From: Streptomyces sp. NBC_00510
GTDB lineage: Bacteria > Actinomycetota > Actinomycetes > Streptomycetales > Streptomycetaceae
Direction of reading: 5' to 3'
NCBI GenBank assembly: GCA_036013505.1
Contig: CP107851.1
Coordinates: 9,162,001 to 9,226,000, forward strand
DNA: 64,000 nt
Shown here piece by piece: positions 17,770-25,933 of the stretch (the stretch's first letter is position 1; each line of letters opens with the position of its first letter). A program made the position numbers and the translations under genes. The notes beneath the pieces were generated by a model. That model was not told the origin of the DNA and made no database searches. It worked only from the letters and a program-made list of their open reading frames with translations.

Positions 17770-18279
17770 ATGGGGGATTCCCGGACCGATGGGGGGTTCG
17801 ACGAGTTCATGGCAGCCCGGTGGTCCGCCCTGTTCCACCTTGCCCGGCTGCTCACCGGGGGTGACCGGCACCGCGCCGAGGACCTGCTGCAAGAGGCCCT
17901 GGTCAAGCTGTGGTTCGCCTGGCCGCGCGTCGCGGACCAGGCACCCGAGGCGTACGTGCGCAAGGTGATGGCCCGGGCCGCGGCCCGCTCGGCCCGGCGG
18001 CGTTGGTGGGGGGAGCGCCCCGTCGAGCACCTGCCGGAACCGCCCGCCGTCGGCGACGTCTCCGCCGCCGTTGCGGAGCGGTCCCGGCTGGAGGCCGCGC
18101 TGAGCCAGCTGCCGGCCGGGCAGCGTGCCGCGGTGGTGCTCCGCTACTACCAGGACCTGCCGGAGGCGCAGGTCGCGGAGGCCCTGGGGTGCCCCCTCGG
18201 CACCGCCCGGTCCCACGCGGCACGGGGCGTGGCACGACTGCGCCGGATCCTGTCGGACGCCATCGAGCCGGTGGGCTGA
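17770..18279 (+). CDS. SigE-family ECF RNA polymerase sigma factor
   Basis: 169 residues from ATG 17770 (a GTG at 17764 is possible, but the GGGGG ribosome site is too close to it). Region 2 (residues about 15-80) has A-E-D-L-L-Q-E-A-L-V-K-L-W, and region 4 (about 110-160) has L-P-A-G-Q-R-A-A-V-V-L-R-Y-Y-Q-D-L and G-T-A-R-S-H-A-A-R-G. It directs RNA polymerase to a small stress regulon. The next gene (18290) starts 10 nt downstream and encodes its probable membrane partner. Confidence 0.93.
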   Translation: MGDSRTDGGFDEFMAARWSALFHLARLLTGGDRHRAEDLLQEALVKLWFAWPRVADQAPEAYVRKVMARAAARSARRRWWGERPVEHLPEPPAVGDVSAAVAERSRLEAALSQLPAGQRAAVVLRYYQDLPEAQVAEALGCPLGTARSHAARGVARLRRILSDAIEPVG

Positions 18280-18289
18280 AGGAGAAGCG

Positions 18290-18811
18290 ATGGACCACTT
18301 CGAGCGCGAGCTGTCGCGCATGCTGCGCGACTCCGAGCAGTACACCCCCCTTGAGCCCCGGCACCGGGAACGGCTGCGCGACGGCCTACGGGCCCGCCGC
18401 CGCGCCCGCGCCGCCTGGCGGGCCGGCGGGTCGGCCGTCGCGGTGGCCGGCCTCGCCGTCGGACTGGCCCTGCTGCCGGGTGCCTTCGCCGCGAACGAGC
18501 CCGCCGTCCCGGCCCCGCAGCCGGCCGGCACCCCGCGGGTGACCGGAACGCTCTCTCCGAGCCCCGACGGTGCGGCGAGCACGAGCCCGGCCTCCCCGGC
18601 CATGGGGGAGGGCGGTGCCTACTCCTCCGCGACCGGTTCGGACGCGCCCACGGACACGCCCTCGCCCCCGTACAGCGGCACCGGAGAGCATCCCGGCAGC
18701 CGGTCCACCGGCGCCGACCCGTACGGCGGCCCCCCGACCGGGACGGCCACGAGCACCGCCACGAGTCCGCCGACCGGAAGCCCTCCGCCCAGCGGAACTT
18801 CGACTCCCTGA
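18290..18811 (+). CDS. Membrane protein co-encoded with ECF sigma factor (putative anti-sigma)
   Basis: 173 residues; AAGGAG lies 6 nt before ATG 18290. The N-terminal 45 residues are charged and helical (F-E-R-E-L-S-x-M-L-R-D), followed by a transmembrane segment (about 48-66) and a long Pro/Ser/Thr/Gly-rich extracellular tail without cysteines. This is the layout of SigE-family partner proteins in Streptomyces, but there is no zinc-binding anti-sigma motif (H-x3-C-x2-C), so an anti-sigma role is inferred from position only. Confidence 0.75.
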   Translation: MDHFERELSRMLRDSEQYTPLEPRHRERLRDGLRARRRARAAWRAGGSAVAVAGLAVGLALLPGAFAANEPAVPAPQPAGTPRVTGTLSPSPDGAASTSPASPAMGEGGAYSSATGSDAPTDTPSPPYSGTGEHPGSRSTGADPYGGPPTGTATSTATSPPTGSPPPSGTSTP

Positions 18812-18920
18812 TCCCGGGCCGCCCGGACACCCCTTCGCGAACACCCCGTCCCGGGCCGCCTCCCGCCCGTCCCGCCTGCCTTCGGCATGCCCTGCACCAG
18901 TGAACAGAAGCGGACAGAAC

Positions 18921-20162
18921 ATGAGGAAAGACCGACCGGTCGCCGTGATGGAGCGTGCACCCCTCCCGGCCCGCCACGCCGATCCCGTCCTCGACGTCGT
19001 GGTTCCCGTGCACAACGAGGAGAAGGACCTGGAGCCGTCCGTCCGGCGCCTCCACGCGCACCTGCGCGACACCTTCCCGTACGCCTTCCGCATCACCGTC
19101 GCCGACAACGCCAGCACGGACCGCACCCCGCGGATCGCCGCGCGCCTCGCGTCGGAGCTGCCCGAGGTGGCGTGGACGCGGCTGGCGGACAAGGGGCGCG
19201 GACGGGCGCTGCGCGCCGCCTGGTCGCAGTCGCCCGCACCGGTGCTGGCCTACCTGGACGTGGACCTCTCCACCGACCTCGCGGCGCTGCTCCCGTTGGT
19301 CGCGCCGCTGATATCCGGGCACTCCGACATCGCCATCGGCACCCGCCTGGCCCGCGGTTCCCGGGTCGTGCGCGGACCGAAGCGGGAGATCGTCTCCCGC
19401 TGCTACAACGTCCTGCTGCGCTCGACGCTCGCCGTGCGCTTCTCCGACGCCCAGTGCGGCTTCAAGGCCGTGCGCGGCGACGTCGCCGAGCGGCTGCTGC
19501 CCCTGGTCCAGGACTCGGGCTGGTTCTTCGACACCGAACTCCTCGTCATCGCCGAACGCGCAGGGCTGCGCATCCACGAGGTCCCCGTCGACTGGGTCGA
19601 CGATCCCGACAGCCGGGTGCGCATCGTCCCGACCGCCCTGGCCGACCTCCGTGGCATCGCACGCATCGGCCGCGCGCTCGCCACCGGCCGGCTCCCGCTC
19701 GCCGAACTGCGCCACGGCCGCGCGGGCACCGAGACCCAGGCCGGGCTCCTCTCCCAGTTGCTGCGTTTTGCGGCCGTCGGTGCCGTCAGCACCCTCGGCT
19801 ACCTGCTGCTCTACGCGGCGCTGCGGCCACCCGCGGGCCCCCAGGCCGCCAACGCCCTGGCGCTGCTGGCCTGCGCCCTCGCCAACACCGCAGCCAACCG
19901 CCGCCTCACCTTCGGCGTACGCGGCCGCTCCGGCGCCGTACGCCACCATGCGCGCGGACTGCTGGCGTTCCTCGTCGGCCTCGGGCTCACCAGCGGCGCG
20001 CTGACCGCCCTGCACCATGCGGCGCCGGCCGTCAGCCGCCGGGCCGAACTCACCGTGCTCGTCGTCGCCAACCTGGCCACCACGCTCCTGCGCTTCCTCC
20101 TCTTCCGGTCCTGGGTCTTCCGCGGCCGGCGCGACCGCCGGACGGAAACCACCCCCTCATGA
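18921..20162 (+). CDS. Glycosyltransferase family 2 / GtrA fusion
   Basis: 413 residues from ATG 18921 with AGAAGCGG upstream; ATG 18948 is an alternative. Residues about 20-240 form a GT2 domain of the dolichyl-phosphate glucosyltransferase type: V-V-V-P-V-H-N-E-E, D-N-A-S-T-D, a metal-binding D-V-D, and Q-C-G-F-K. Residues about 275-400 are a GtrA domain with four transmembrane helices. It probably transfers a sugar from a nucleotide donor to a polyprenyl phosphate and helps flip it. The next gene overlaps by 4 nt and is likely the user of that lipid-linked sugar. Confidence 0.9.
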   Translation: MRKDRPVAVMERAPLPARHADPVLDVVVPVHNEEKDLEPSVRRLHAHLRDTFPYAFRITVADNASTDRTPRIAARLASELPEVAWTRLADKGRGRALRAAWSQSPAPVLAYLDVDLSTDLAALLPLVAPLISGHSDIAIGTRLARGSRVVRGPKREIVSRCYNVLLRSTLAVRFSDAQCGFKAVRGDVAERLLPLVQDSGWFFDTELLVIAERAGLRIHEVPVDWVDDPDSRVRIVPTALADLRGIARIGRALATGRLPLAELRHGRAGTETQAGLLSQLLRFAAVGAVSTLGYLLLYAALRPPAGPQAANALALLACALANTAANRRLTFGVRGRSGAVRHHARGLLAFLVGLGLTSGALTALHHAAPAVSRRAELTVLVVANLATTLLRFLLFRSWVFRGRRDRRTETTPS

Positions 20163-21394
20163 CCAGCACGCTCGCCGCCGCCCCGGCCACGGCCACCGCC
20201 GGCCCGCGTGAGGAGCCCTCCCGCACCGCCCGCTGGGGGCGCGCCGTCGCCGTCTACGGCACGCTCAAGCTCGCCGGCTTCGCCGTCTTCCTGTACCTGC
20301 TGGACCACACCGGCGACTTCCGCGCCAAGAACCCGCGCTTCGGCGGCGGCGCCCACCCCTGGGACGTCCTCGCCAGCTGGGACGGCTGGTGGTACCAGCA
20401 GATAGCCACCCACGGATACGATCCGGCGCTGGTCCCCGTACCGGGGGCGACCGGCCCGATCACCCTGCAGGGCAACTCGGCGGCCTTCTTCCCGCTCTAC
20501 CCGGCCGCGATGCGTCTGGCCTCCGAGGTGACCGGCCTCGGCCCGTACGGGGCCGGGATGCTGGTCTCCGTCCTCGCCTCCTTCGTCGCCGCCCTCGGCG
20601 TGTACGCCGTCACCGCCCGCCTCGGCGGCCACCGCGCCGGGCTCTGCGCGGCCGGTCTGTGGGCGGTGTGGCCGGGCTCCGGCACCGAGTGGTCCGGCTA
20701 CTCGGAGTCCCTGTACGTCGCCCTGGCGGTATGGGCCTGCCACGCGGTCATGAGCCGCCGCTGGCTCACCGCCGGCCTGCTCACCTTCACCGCGGGCCTG
20801 GCCCGGCCCACCGCCACCGCGCTGATCGGCGCCCTCGTCCTGGCCGGACTGCTCGCCCTGCGGCGGCCGCGCGCGGACGGCGTGGCGCGTCCGCTGACCG
20901 CGATCGTGGTCGCCCCGCTCGGTCTGTCCGGCTACCTCGGCTGGGTGGGCCACCGGATGGGCGATCCCGCGGGCTACTTCAGGCTGCAGGAGGGCGCCTG
21001 GGCCCACACCTTCGACTGGGGCAGGCACACCTTCGAGGTCTTCACCTCGGTACCGGTGGGCCGTTTCGACTACCTGTCCGCGTGTCCGGTCGAGGACATC
21101 GTCGGGGTCTGCGTCGTCGTGCTCGCCCTCGCCCTGATCCCGGCCCTCGTGCGGCTGCGTCCGCCGCTCGTCCTGGTCGTGTACACGGTCCTCACCGTCG
21201 TCACCGTCCTGGGCACGCAGCAGATCTTCGGCAACGTCTCGCGCTACCTGCTGCCCGCCTTCCCGCTGTTCGTGCCGCCCGCGCTGGCCCTCGCCCGCAC
21301 CCGGCCCGCCGCGCGGGCCGCGCTGCTGGGCTTCGCCGCGCTGGCCTCCGGCTCGTACGCCGGATACGTGCTTTTCGAGCTGGGCGTTCCGTAG
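20159..21394 (+). CDS. PIG-V-like polyprenyl-phosphate-sugar glycosyltransferase
   Basis: 411 residues; ATG 20159 overlaps the GT2-GtrA stop (ATGA), so translation is coupled. About ten transmembrane helices. W-D-G-W-W-Y-Q-Q-I-A near residue 80 carries the acidic residue expected in the first loop of GT-C enzymes, and F-F-P-L-Y-P and S-G-Y-S-E-S-L-Y match the PIG-V mannosyltransferase family. It would move mannose or another sugar from the lipid donor to an outer-face acceptor. The acceptor is unknown; other Streptomyces use such pairs for protein O-glycosylation or wall glycans. Confidence 0.85.
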   Translation: MTSTLAAAPATATAGPREEPSRTARWGRAVAVYGTLKLAGFAVFLYLLDHTGDFRAKNPRFGGGAHPWDVLASWDGWWYQQIATHGYDPALVPVPGATGPITLQGNSAAFFPLYPAAMRLASEVTGLGPYGAGMLVSVLASFVAALGVYAVTARLGGHRAGLCAAGLWAVWPGSGTEWSGYSESLYVALAVWACHAVMSRRWLTAGLLTFTAGLARPTATALIGALVLAGLLALRRPRADGVARPLTAIVVAPLGLSGYLGWVGHRMGDPAGYFRLQEGAWAHTFDWGRHTFEVFTSVPVGRFDYLSACPVEDIVGVCVVVLALALIPALVRLRPPLVLVVYTVLTVVTVLGTQQIFGNVSRYLLPAFPLFVPPALALARTRPAARAALLGFAALASGSYAGYVLFELGVP

Positions 21395-21750
21395 CCCGCG
21401 GCGGCGGGGCCGCGTCATCCGTGCTATCCGGGTCGCACGGGGCATGCGACGCATGTGGGTCAGCCCTGCTGAAACACCTCCGCGACGACCTGGTCCACCA
21501 CGTCGGCGGGCCGCTGCGCGACGACGCGGCCATGGTGGTGATCCAGCGCTCGCCCGAGCTCGGCGGCGACCACCAGGTACGCGAGCACGACCGCGCCGAC
21601 GGGCCCCCGGGCAGCCGGGCAGCCGTGACCCGGATTCCTGGCGCGACGTTAGATCTGGGCACCGGACCTTGTCCGGGCGAGGCGCGGAACCCCCACGTTC
21701 TGGGCACTTCGCCCCGTCCCCCATCAGGGCCTTTCCCTCTGGAGCCGCCG
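21395..21750. other. 356-bp gene-poor gap
   Basis: Contains the phosphatase remnant (21460-21630) and the upstream region of the MHS transporter. No other coding frame or RNA gene is seen. Confidence 0.5.
21460..21630 (+). pseudogene. C-terminal remnant of a SpoIIE/PP2C phosphatase
   Basis: The frame reads A-L-L-K-H-L-R-D-D-L-V-H-H-V-G-G then R-D-D-A-A-M-V-V-I-Q-R, the last helix and D-D-A-A strand of SpoIIE-type phosphatases. Nothing upstream completes the domain and there is no stop at the normal end; the frame runs on into the transporter gene. It is a fragment left by deletion of the rest of the gene. Confidence 0.55.
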
Positions 21751-23130
21751 ATGTCGCCGACTTCCGCCATGCCCGCGCCCCCGTCCGCCGAGCAGCGCGG
21801 CAAGCGCCGCCTCGCCCTCGCGGGAGGCTCGCTGGGCAATCTCGTCGAGTGGTACGACTGGTTCGTCTACGCCAGCTTCGCCCTTTACTTCGCCGACTCC
21901 TTCTTCCCCGGCGACAACCCGACCACCCAGCTGATGAACACCGCCGGCATCTTCGCGGTCGGCTTCCTCATGCGTCCCGTCGGGGGCTGGGTACTGGGCC
22001 GCGCCGCCGACCGGCACGGCCGCAAGAGCGCGCTGACCCTCACCGTCACCATGATGTCCGTCGCCGCCCTGCTGATCGCGGTCGCGCCGACGTACGGTCA
22101 GGCCGGCTACGCCGGCGCGCTCGTCCTGCTGCTCGCGCGATTGCTGCAGGGCCTGAGCATCGGCGGTGAGTACGCGGCCAGCGCGACCTACCTCACCGAG
22201 GCGTCGGCCCGCAACCGGCGCGGTCTCGGCTCGTCCTTCCAGTACGTGTCGATGACGGCGGGACAGCTCCTGGGCCTGGCGATCCTGATCACCCTCCAGC
22301 ACGTGCTGACCACGGACCAGTTGCACGACTGGGGCTGGCGCGTCCCCTTCCTGCTGGGCGCGGTCTTCGCCCTTGTCGTCTTCTGGATCCGGCGCAGGCT
22401 CGAGGAGACCGACGCCTTCGCCGAGGAGGCCGGCACACAGGACGATGCCCGCGGCTCGCTCCGGCTGCTGTGGCAGCACCGGCGTCAGGCGCTGCTGGTC
22501 ATGGGGCTCACCCTGGGCGGCACCGTCGCGTACTACACGTACACCACCTACCTCACCAAGTACCTCATCGGCAGCGCCGGCATGGCCAAGAACACCGCGA
22601 CGCTGGTCAGTTTCACCGCGCTCTTCGTCTTCGCGCTGCTCCAGCCCCTGGCCGGTGCGCTGTCGGACCGGATCGGCCGCCGACCGCTGCTGATCACCTT
22701 CGCCGTGGGGTGCACCTTCGGCACCTACCCGATCATGACGGCGCTCGGCTCGGCCTCCTCGTACTGGCCTGCGCTCGGCCTCTCGCTGCTCGCGCTGGTG
22801 ATCGTCACCGGCTACACCTCGATCAACGCCGCGGTGAAGGCCGAACTGTTCCCGACCCGGGTCCGGGCGCTGGGCGTGGCGCTGCCGTACGCGATCGCCA
22901 ACGCCCTGTTCGGCGGCACCGCGGAGTACGTGGCGCTGTGGTTCAAGGACGCCGGTCACGAGACGGCCTTCTTCTGGTACGTCTCGGCGTGCGCGCTGGT
23001 CTCCCTCGTCACCTACGTCCTCATGCCCGACACCAGGAACACCGCGCTCAGCCGCGCCGAGGAGGCGGCCGGCGACCCGGCGCCGCCGCCCGCACGGTCG
23101 CCGGCCGAGGGCGTGGTGCCGCAGGCGTAG
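21751..23130 (+). CDS. MHS-family (MFS) transporter, alpha-ketoglutarate permease-like
   Basis: 459 residues from ATG 21751 with TGGAG 7 nt upstream. Twelve predicted membrane helices. N-L-V-E-W-Y-D-W-F-V-Y near residue 35 and the loop 2-3 motif G-R-A-A-D-R-H-G-R-K-S are those of metabolite:H+ symporters (KgtP/ShiA/ProP group). It imports a dicarboxylate, osmolyte or similar solute with protons; the substrate cannot be assigned. It is a single gene with its own hairpin terminator. Confidence 0.93.
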   Translation: MSPTSAMPAPPSAEQRGKRRLALAGGSLGNLVEWYDWFVYASFALYFADSFFPGDNPTTQLMNTAGIFAVGFLMRPVGGWVLGRAADRHGRKSALTLTVTMMSVAALLIAVAPTYGQAGYAGALVLLLARLLQGLSIGGEYAASATYLTEASARNRRGLGSSFQYVSMTAGQLLGLAILITLQHVLTTDQLHDWGWRVPFLLGAVFALVVFWIRRRLEETDAFAEEAGTQDDARGSLRLLWQHRRQALLVMGLTLGGTVAYYTYTTYLTKYLIGSAGMAKNTATLVSFTALFVFALLQPLAGALSDRIGRRPLLITFAVGCTFGTYPIMTALGSASSYWPALGLSLLALVIVTGYTSINAAVKAELFPTRVRALGVALPYAIANALFGGTAEYVALWFKDAGHETAFFWYVSACALVSLVTYVLMPDTRNTALSRAEEAAGDPAPPPARSPAEGVVPQA

Positions 23131-23156
23131 TACCGCCCCCACCGAGCTGAGCGGCC

Positions 23157-23186
23157 CCCGATCCCGGACGCGGCGCCGGGATCGGG
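23157..23186. terminator. Hairpin terminator between convergent genes
   Basis: 11-bp perfect stem (23157-23167 with 23176-23186) with an 8-nt loop, 26 nt after the transporter stop and 15 nt after the hydrolase stop on the other strand. It serves both. Confidence 0.75.
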
Positions 23187-23200
23187 AGCACGACGGTCGG

Positions 23201-24412
23201 TCAGCGGCGGACGACCTGCGGGGCTATGTCCTCGGTGAACGTCTCGCCCTCGGAGGACTTGGCGGTGAGCGCCTTGGCGGAGGTGGTGCCGCAGAAGGCG
23301 GCTTCCAGCGTGCCGCCGAGGATGGTGTTGACGGTTCCGTTGTTGGAGGTGTTGGCCATGGACGTCATGCTGCGCTTGCCGTCGGCGGTGGTGAACGCGT
23401 AGGTGTAGAAGCCCTGGACGGTGCCGGTGTGGCCGTACACGGTGACGCCGCAGGACAGCTTCCTGGCGCGCAGGCCCAGCCCGTAGGACTGGGTGCCGTC
23501 GGCGTTGACGGGGACCATGGTCATCATCTGCTGGAGTTGGGCGGCGGGTACGAGCGTGCCGGAGACCAGTGCGGAGAAGAACCGGTTGAGGTCGTTGGCG
23601 TTGGAGATGACCGCGCCGGCGGACTGCGCCCAGGAGACGGTCTGTTCGGTGGAGTCCACCAGCGGCAGCGTGGCGTCGTCGGGGCGGAGGTAACCGTGGG
23701 CGTAGGAGCCGGAGATGGTGGTCTGCGGGTGGACGTAGGTGGTGTTCTTCAGGTTCAGGGGCTGGAAGATGCGCCGCTGGTACTGGGTGGCCATCGGCAC
23801 GCCGGTGACGTGCTCGATGAGTTGCCCCAGGACGACGAAGTTGGTGTTGGAGTAGCTGTAGGCCGCGCCGGGCTCGTTGGTCGGCTGGTGGGCCGTCGAC
23901 AGGTCGATCAGTTCCTGGTAGGTGAACACCTTGTTCCGTACCGATTCGAAGCCCGGGACGGTGGAGTCGAACATGTCGTTGGTGTAGTCCCACAGGCCGC
24001 TGCGGTGGCTGAGCAGGTGCCGCACGGTGATCCGGTCGTCCGGCAGCGGCTGGGCCAGGTAGGTGTTCGCCGGTGCGTCGAGGTCGATACGCCCCTCGGC
24101 GACCAGCTGCATCAGCACCACCGTGGTGAAGGACTTGCTGACGCTGCCCACCCGGAACCGGCGGTCGGCGTCCATCGCGGTGCGGGCGACGGTGTCCGCC
24201 TGCCCGGACGAGATGCGGTAGCTCGTGCTGCCGGAGTCGATACGGGTCAGGGCACCCGGGGCACCGTTGGCCATCGCCTGCTTCTGCACGTCGAGGACGG
24301 CGCTGACGGAAGGGGCGGGGAGGGAGGAGGTGGCGGCGCCGGCGGGGGTGGCGGCCAGGACGGCCGTCGCGGTGCAGCCTGCGAGCACGATGCCCGCGTT
24401 CTTGATGCGCAT
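23201..24412 (-). CDS. Secreted serine hydrolase, class C beta-lactamase / D-Ala-D-Ala carboxypeptidase family
   Basis: 403 residues with a signal peptide (residues 1-27, ending A-G-A). The nucleophile motif S-x-x-K is S90-V-S-K93, and the second motif Y-S-N occurs in A-Y-S-Y-S-N-T-N near residue 190. The third motif lies near residue 345 in Y-G-H-T-G-T (H-T-G in place of K-T-G, as in DD-peptidases of this group). Its length matches exported Streptomyces R61-like carboxypeptidases and esterases. It acts outside the membrane on cell-wall peptides or small esters. Confidence 0.9.
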   Translation of the reverse strand: MRIKNAGIVLAGCTATAVLAATPAGAATSSLPAPSVSAVLDVQKQAMANGAPGALTRIDSGSTSYRISSGQADTVARTAMDADRRFRVGSVSKSFTTVVLMQLVAEGRIDLDAPANTYLAQPLPDDRITVRHLLSHRSGLWDYTNDMFDSTVPGFESVRNKVFTYQELIDLSTAHQPTNEPGAAYSYSNTNFVVLGQLIEHVTGVPMATQYQRRIFQPLNLKNTTYVHPQTTISGSYAHGYLRPDDATLPLVDSTEQTVSWAQSAGAVISNANDLNRFFSALVSGTLVPAAQLQQMMTMVPVNADGTQSYGLGLRARKLSCGVTVYGHTGTVQGFYTYAFTTADGKRSMTSMANTSNNGTVNTILGGTLEAAFCGTTSAKALTAKSSEGETFTEDIAPQVVRR

Positions 24413-24492
24413 GGTGGACTTTCTGATCGAGGAGCAGGTGACCGGTGGGGGGCGCCGCCGCCTTACGCGGCGACTGCGGGCCCGGGAACGCG

Positions 24493-24516
24493 GGGACCCG
24501 GATCGTGCCGGGTCCC
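24493..24516 (-). terminator. Hairpin terminator of the 24533-25126 gene
   Basis: 9-bp perfect stem (24493-24501 with 24508-24516), 6-nt loop, placed 16 nt after the stop of the secreted-protein gene. Confidence 0.65.
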
Positions 24517-24532
24517 TGCCGGTGGCCAGGCG

Positions 24533-25126
24533 TCAGCCGATGGCCAGGGTGGCGAGGGGGCGGTGGCCCGCGTCGAAGACGGTGACGCTGCGTATGAAGG
24601 GGCTCCCCGGCAGCGGGAGGGACGAAGGAAGCGGGCTGGTGGCGTACCAGGCGCCCCAGCCGGGGTGTCCGGGCAGCCGGACGACGGTGCCGGTGACCGT
24701 CCCGAGACCGGTGACGACCCTGACCGTGGCCGCGTCGGCCGCGTCGGCGGCGTCGTCCGGGATGACGTACACCCCGGACAGGAAGTACCGGTCGCCCACC
24801 GGTTCGGCTTGCAGGCTCACGCTGGGCCGCGTGGGATCGATGTTGCCGTCGACCACGCTGCGGAACTGGTCCGGCTGGTTGGGCGTGGACCAGTGCTTGC
24901 CCTCCTCGGTGAGCCACAGGACCACCCCGGGAGCCGCGTGGACGCGCTCACCGGGCGACACGACCCTCGCCCACCCGCCCTTCGTGGCGGGGGCGCCGGC
25001 GGCCGCGGTGGCCTGTGACGTACCCGCGGACGCCGTGGACGGCGTCATCGCGTAGGCCACTGTCGGCACCCCTGACAGAAGGGCCGCCGTCATCGTGGCC
25101 GCCGCTAACTTCTTCATCCGGGTCAT
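24533..25126 (-). CDS. Secreted protein of unknown function
   Basis: 197 residues from ATG 25126 with AAGGAG 9 nt upstream. A signal peptide (M-T-R-M-K-K-L then a hydrophobic core, cleavage after V-A-Y-A) precedes an Ala/Thr-rich stretch. The mature part has W-L-T-E-E-G-K-H-W-S-T and G-D-R-Y-F-L-S-G-V-Y-V-I, reminiscent of beta-sandwich secreted proteins. No cysteines or catalytic motif are seen. It is upstream of, and on the same strand as, the secreted hydrolase but separated from it by a terminator. Family not recognised. Confidence 0.75.
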   Translation of the reverse strand: MTRMKKLAAATMTAALLSGVPTVAYAMTPSTASAGTSQATAAAGAPATKGGWARVVSPGERVHAAPGVVLWLTEEGKHWSTPNQPDQFRSVVDGNIDPTRPSVSLQAEPVGDRYFLSGVYVIPDDAADAADAATVRVVTGLGTVTGTVVRLPGHPGWGAWYATSPLPSSLPLPGSPFIRSVTVFDAGHRPLATLAIG

Positions 25127-25357
25127 GGACGAGACTCCTTGCAGACTGTCAAACGAACGCACCGGGGGCTCACATGCCCCCTCCACCTCCCAGACCGCGT
25201 TTCGGCGAAGATCGGTTGACAGAACGCGCAGACTTTCCCGGTCGGCGGTGGTGCACCACCCGCCAGGTCGGAACCGCCACTGCACGGACAGGGGGGCCGC
25301 CAGCTGTTGCGTGATTCGTTAGTGAATCTCAGCCTTTCTCATCCGCTATCTTGACGC

Positions 25358-25933
25358 GTGAAGCTTTCCGAGTGGGCGGCACGCAACGGCGTGCACTACC
25401 AGACCGCGTGGGCGTGGGCGAAAGAGGGCCGTATGCCGGTCCCAGTGCGCCAGACGCCATCCGGCACGTGGCTGGTCGACGAGCCCGCCTCGGAGACGTC
25501 CGGCCGCGTCGTGGCGTACTGCCGGGTTTCGTCGGCGGACCAGAAGCCGGACCTTGACCGGCAGGTGGCCCGCGTGGTCCAGGGGGCCACCGGTCTCGGC
25601 CTGCCGGTTGCGGAGGTCGTGACCGAGGTCGGCTCGGGGCTGAACGGGCGGCGCCGCAAGCTGCACCGGGTTCTGTCCGACCCACAGGCGGCTGTGATCG
25701 TGGTCGAGCACCGCGACCGGCTGGCCCGGTTCGGCGTCGAGCACCTCGAAGCGGTCCTGTCGGCGTCCGGGCGGCGCCTAGTCGTCCTCGACCCCACCGA
25801 GACAGCAGATGACTTGGTGCGCGACATCACCGAGGTGCTGACGTCGATGTGTGCGCGTCTGTACGGGCGGCGGGCGGCGAAGAACCGGGCCGCTCGCGCG
25901 GTGGCTGTGGCAACCGGCGAGGCCTCCGAGTGA
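25358..25933 (+). CDS. tnpA: IS607-family serine recombinase TnpA
   Basis: 191 residues from GTG 25358. The N-terminal 45 residues are a MerR-type helix-turn-helix (L-S-E-W-A-A-R-N-G-V-H-Y-Q-T-A-W-A-W). The resolvase core begins at V-V-A-Y-C-R-V-S-S-A-D-Q, with catalytic serine about residue 58, then E-V-G-S-G-L-N-G-R-R and V-E-H-R-D-R-L-A-R. This is the short, N-terminally DNA-binding layout of IS607 transposases, which move DNA as a circle with few target demands. The stop overlaps the TnpB start by 4 nt (GTGA). Confidence 0.95.
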   Translation: MKLSEWAARNGVHYQTAWAWAKEGRMPVPVRQTPSGTWLVDEPASETSGRVVAYCRVSSADQKPDLDRQVARVVQGATGLGLPVAEVVTEVGSGLNGRRRKLHRVLSDPQAAVIVVEHRDRLARFGVEHLEAVLSASGRRLVVLDPTETADDLVRDITEVLTSMCARLYGRRAAKNRAARAVAVATGEASE

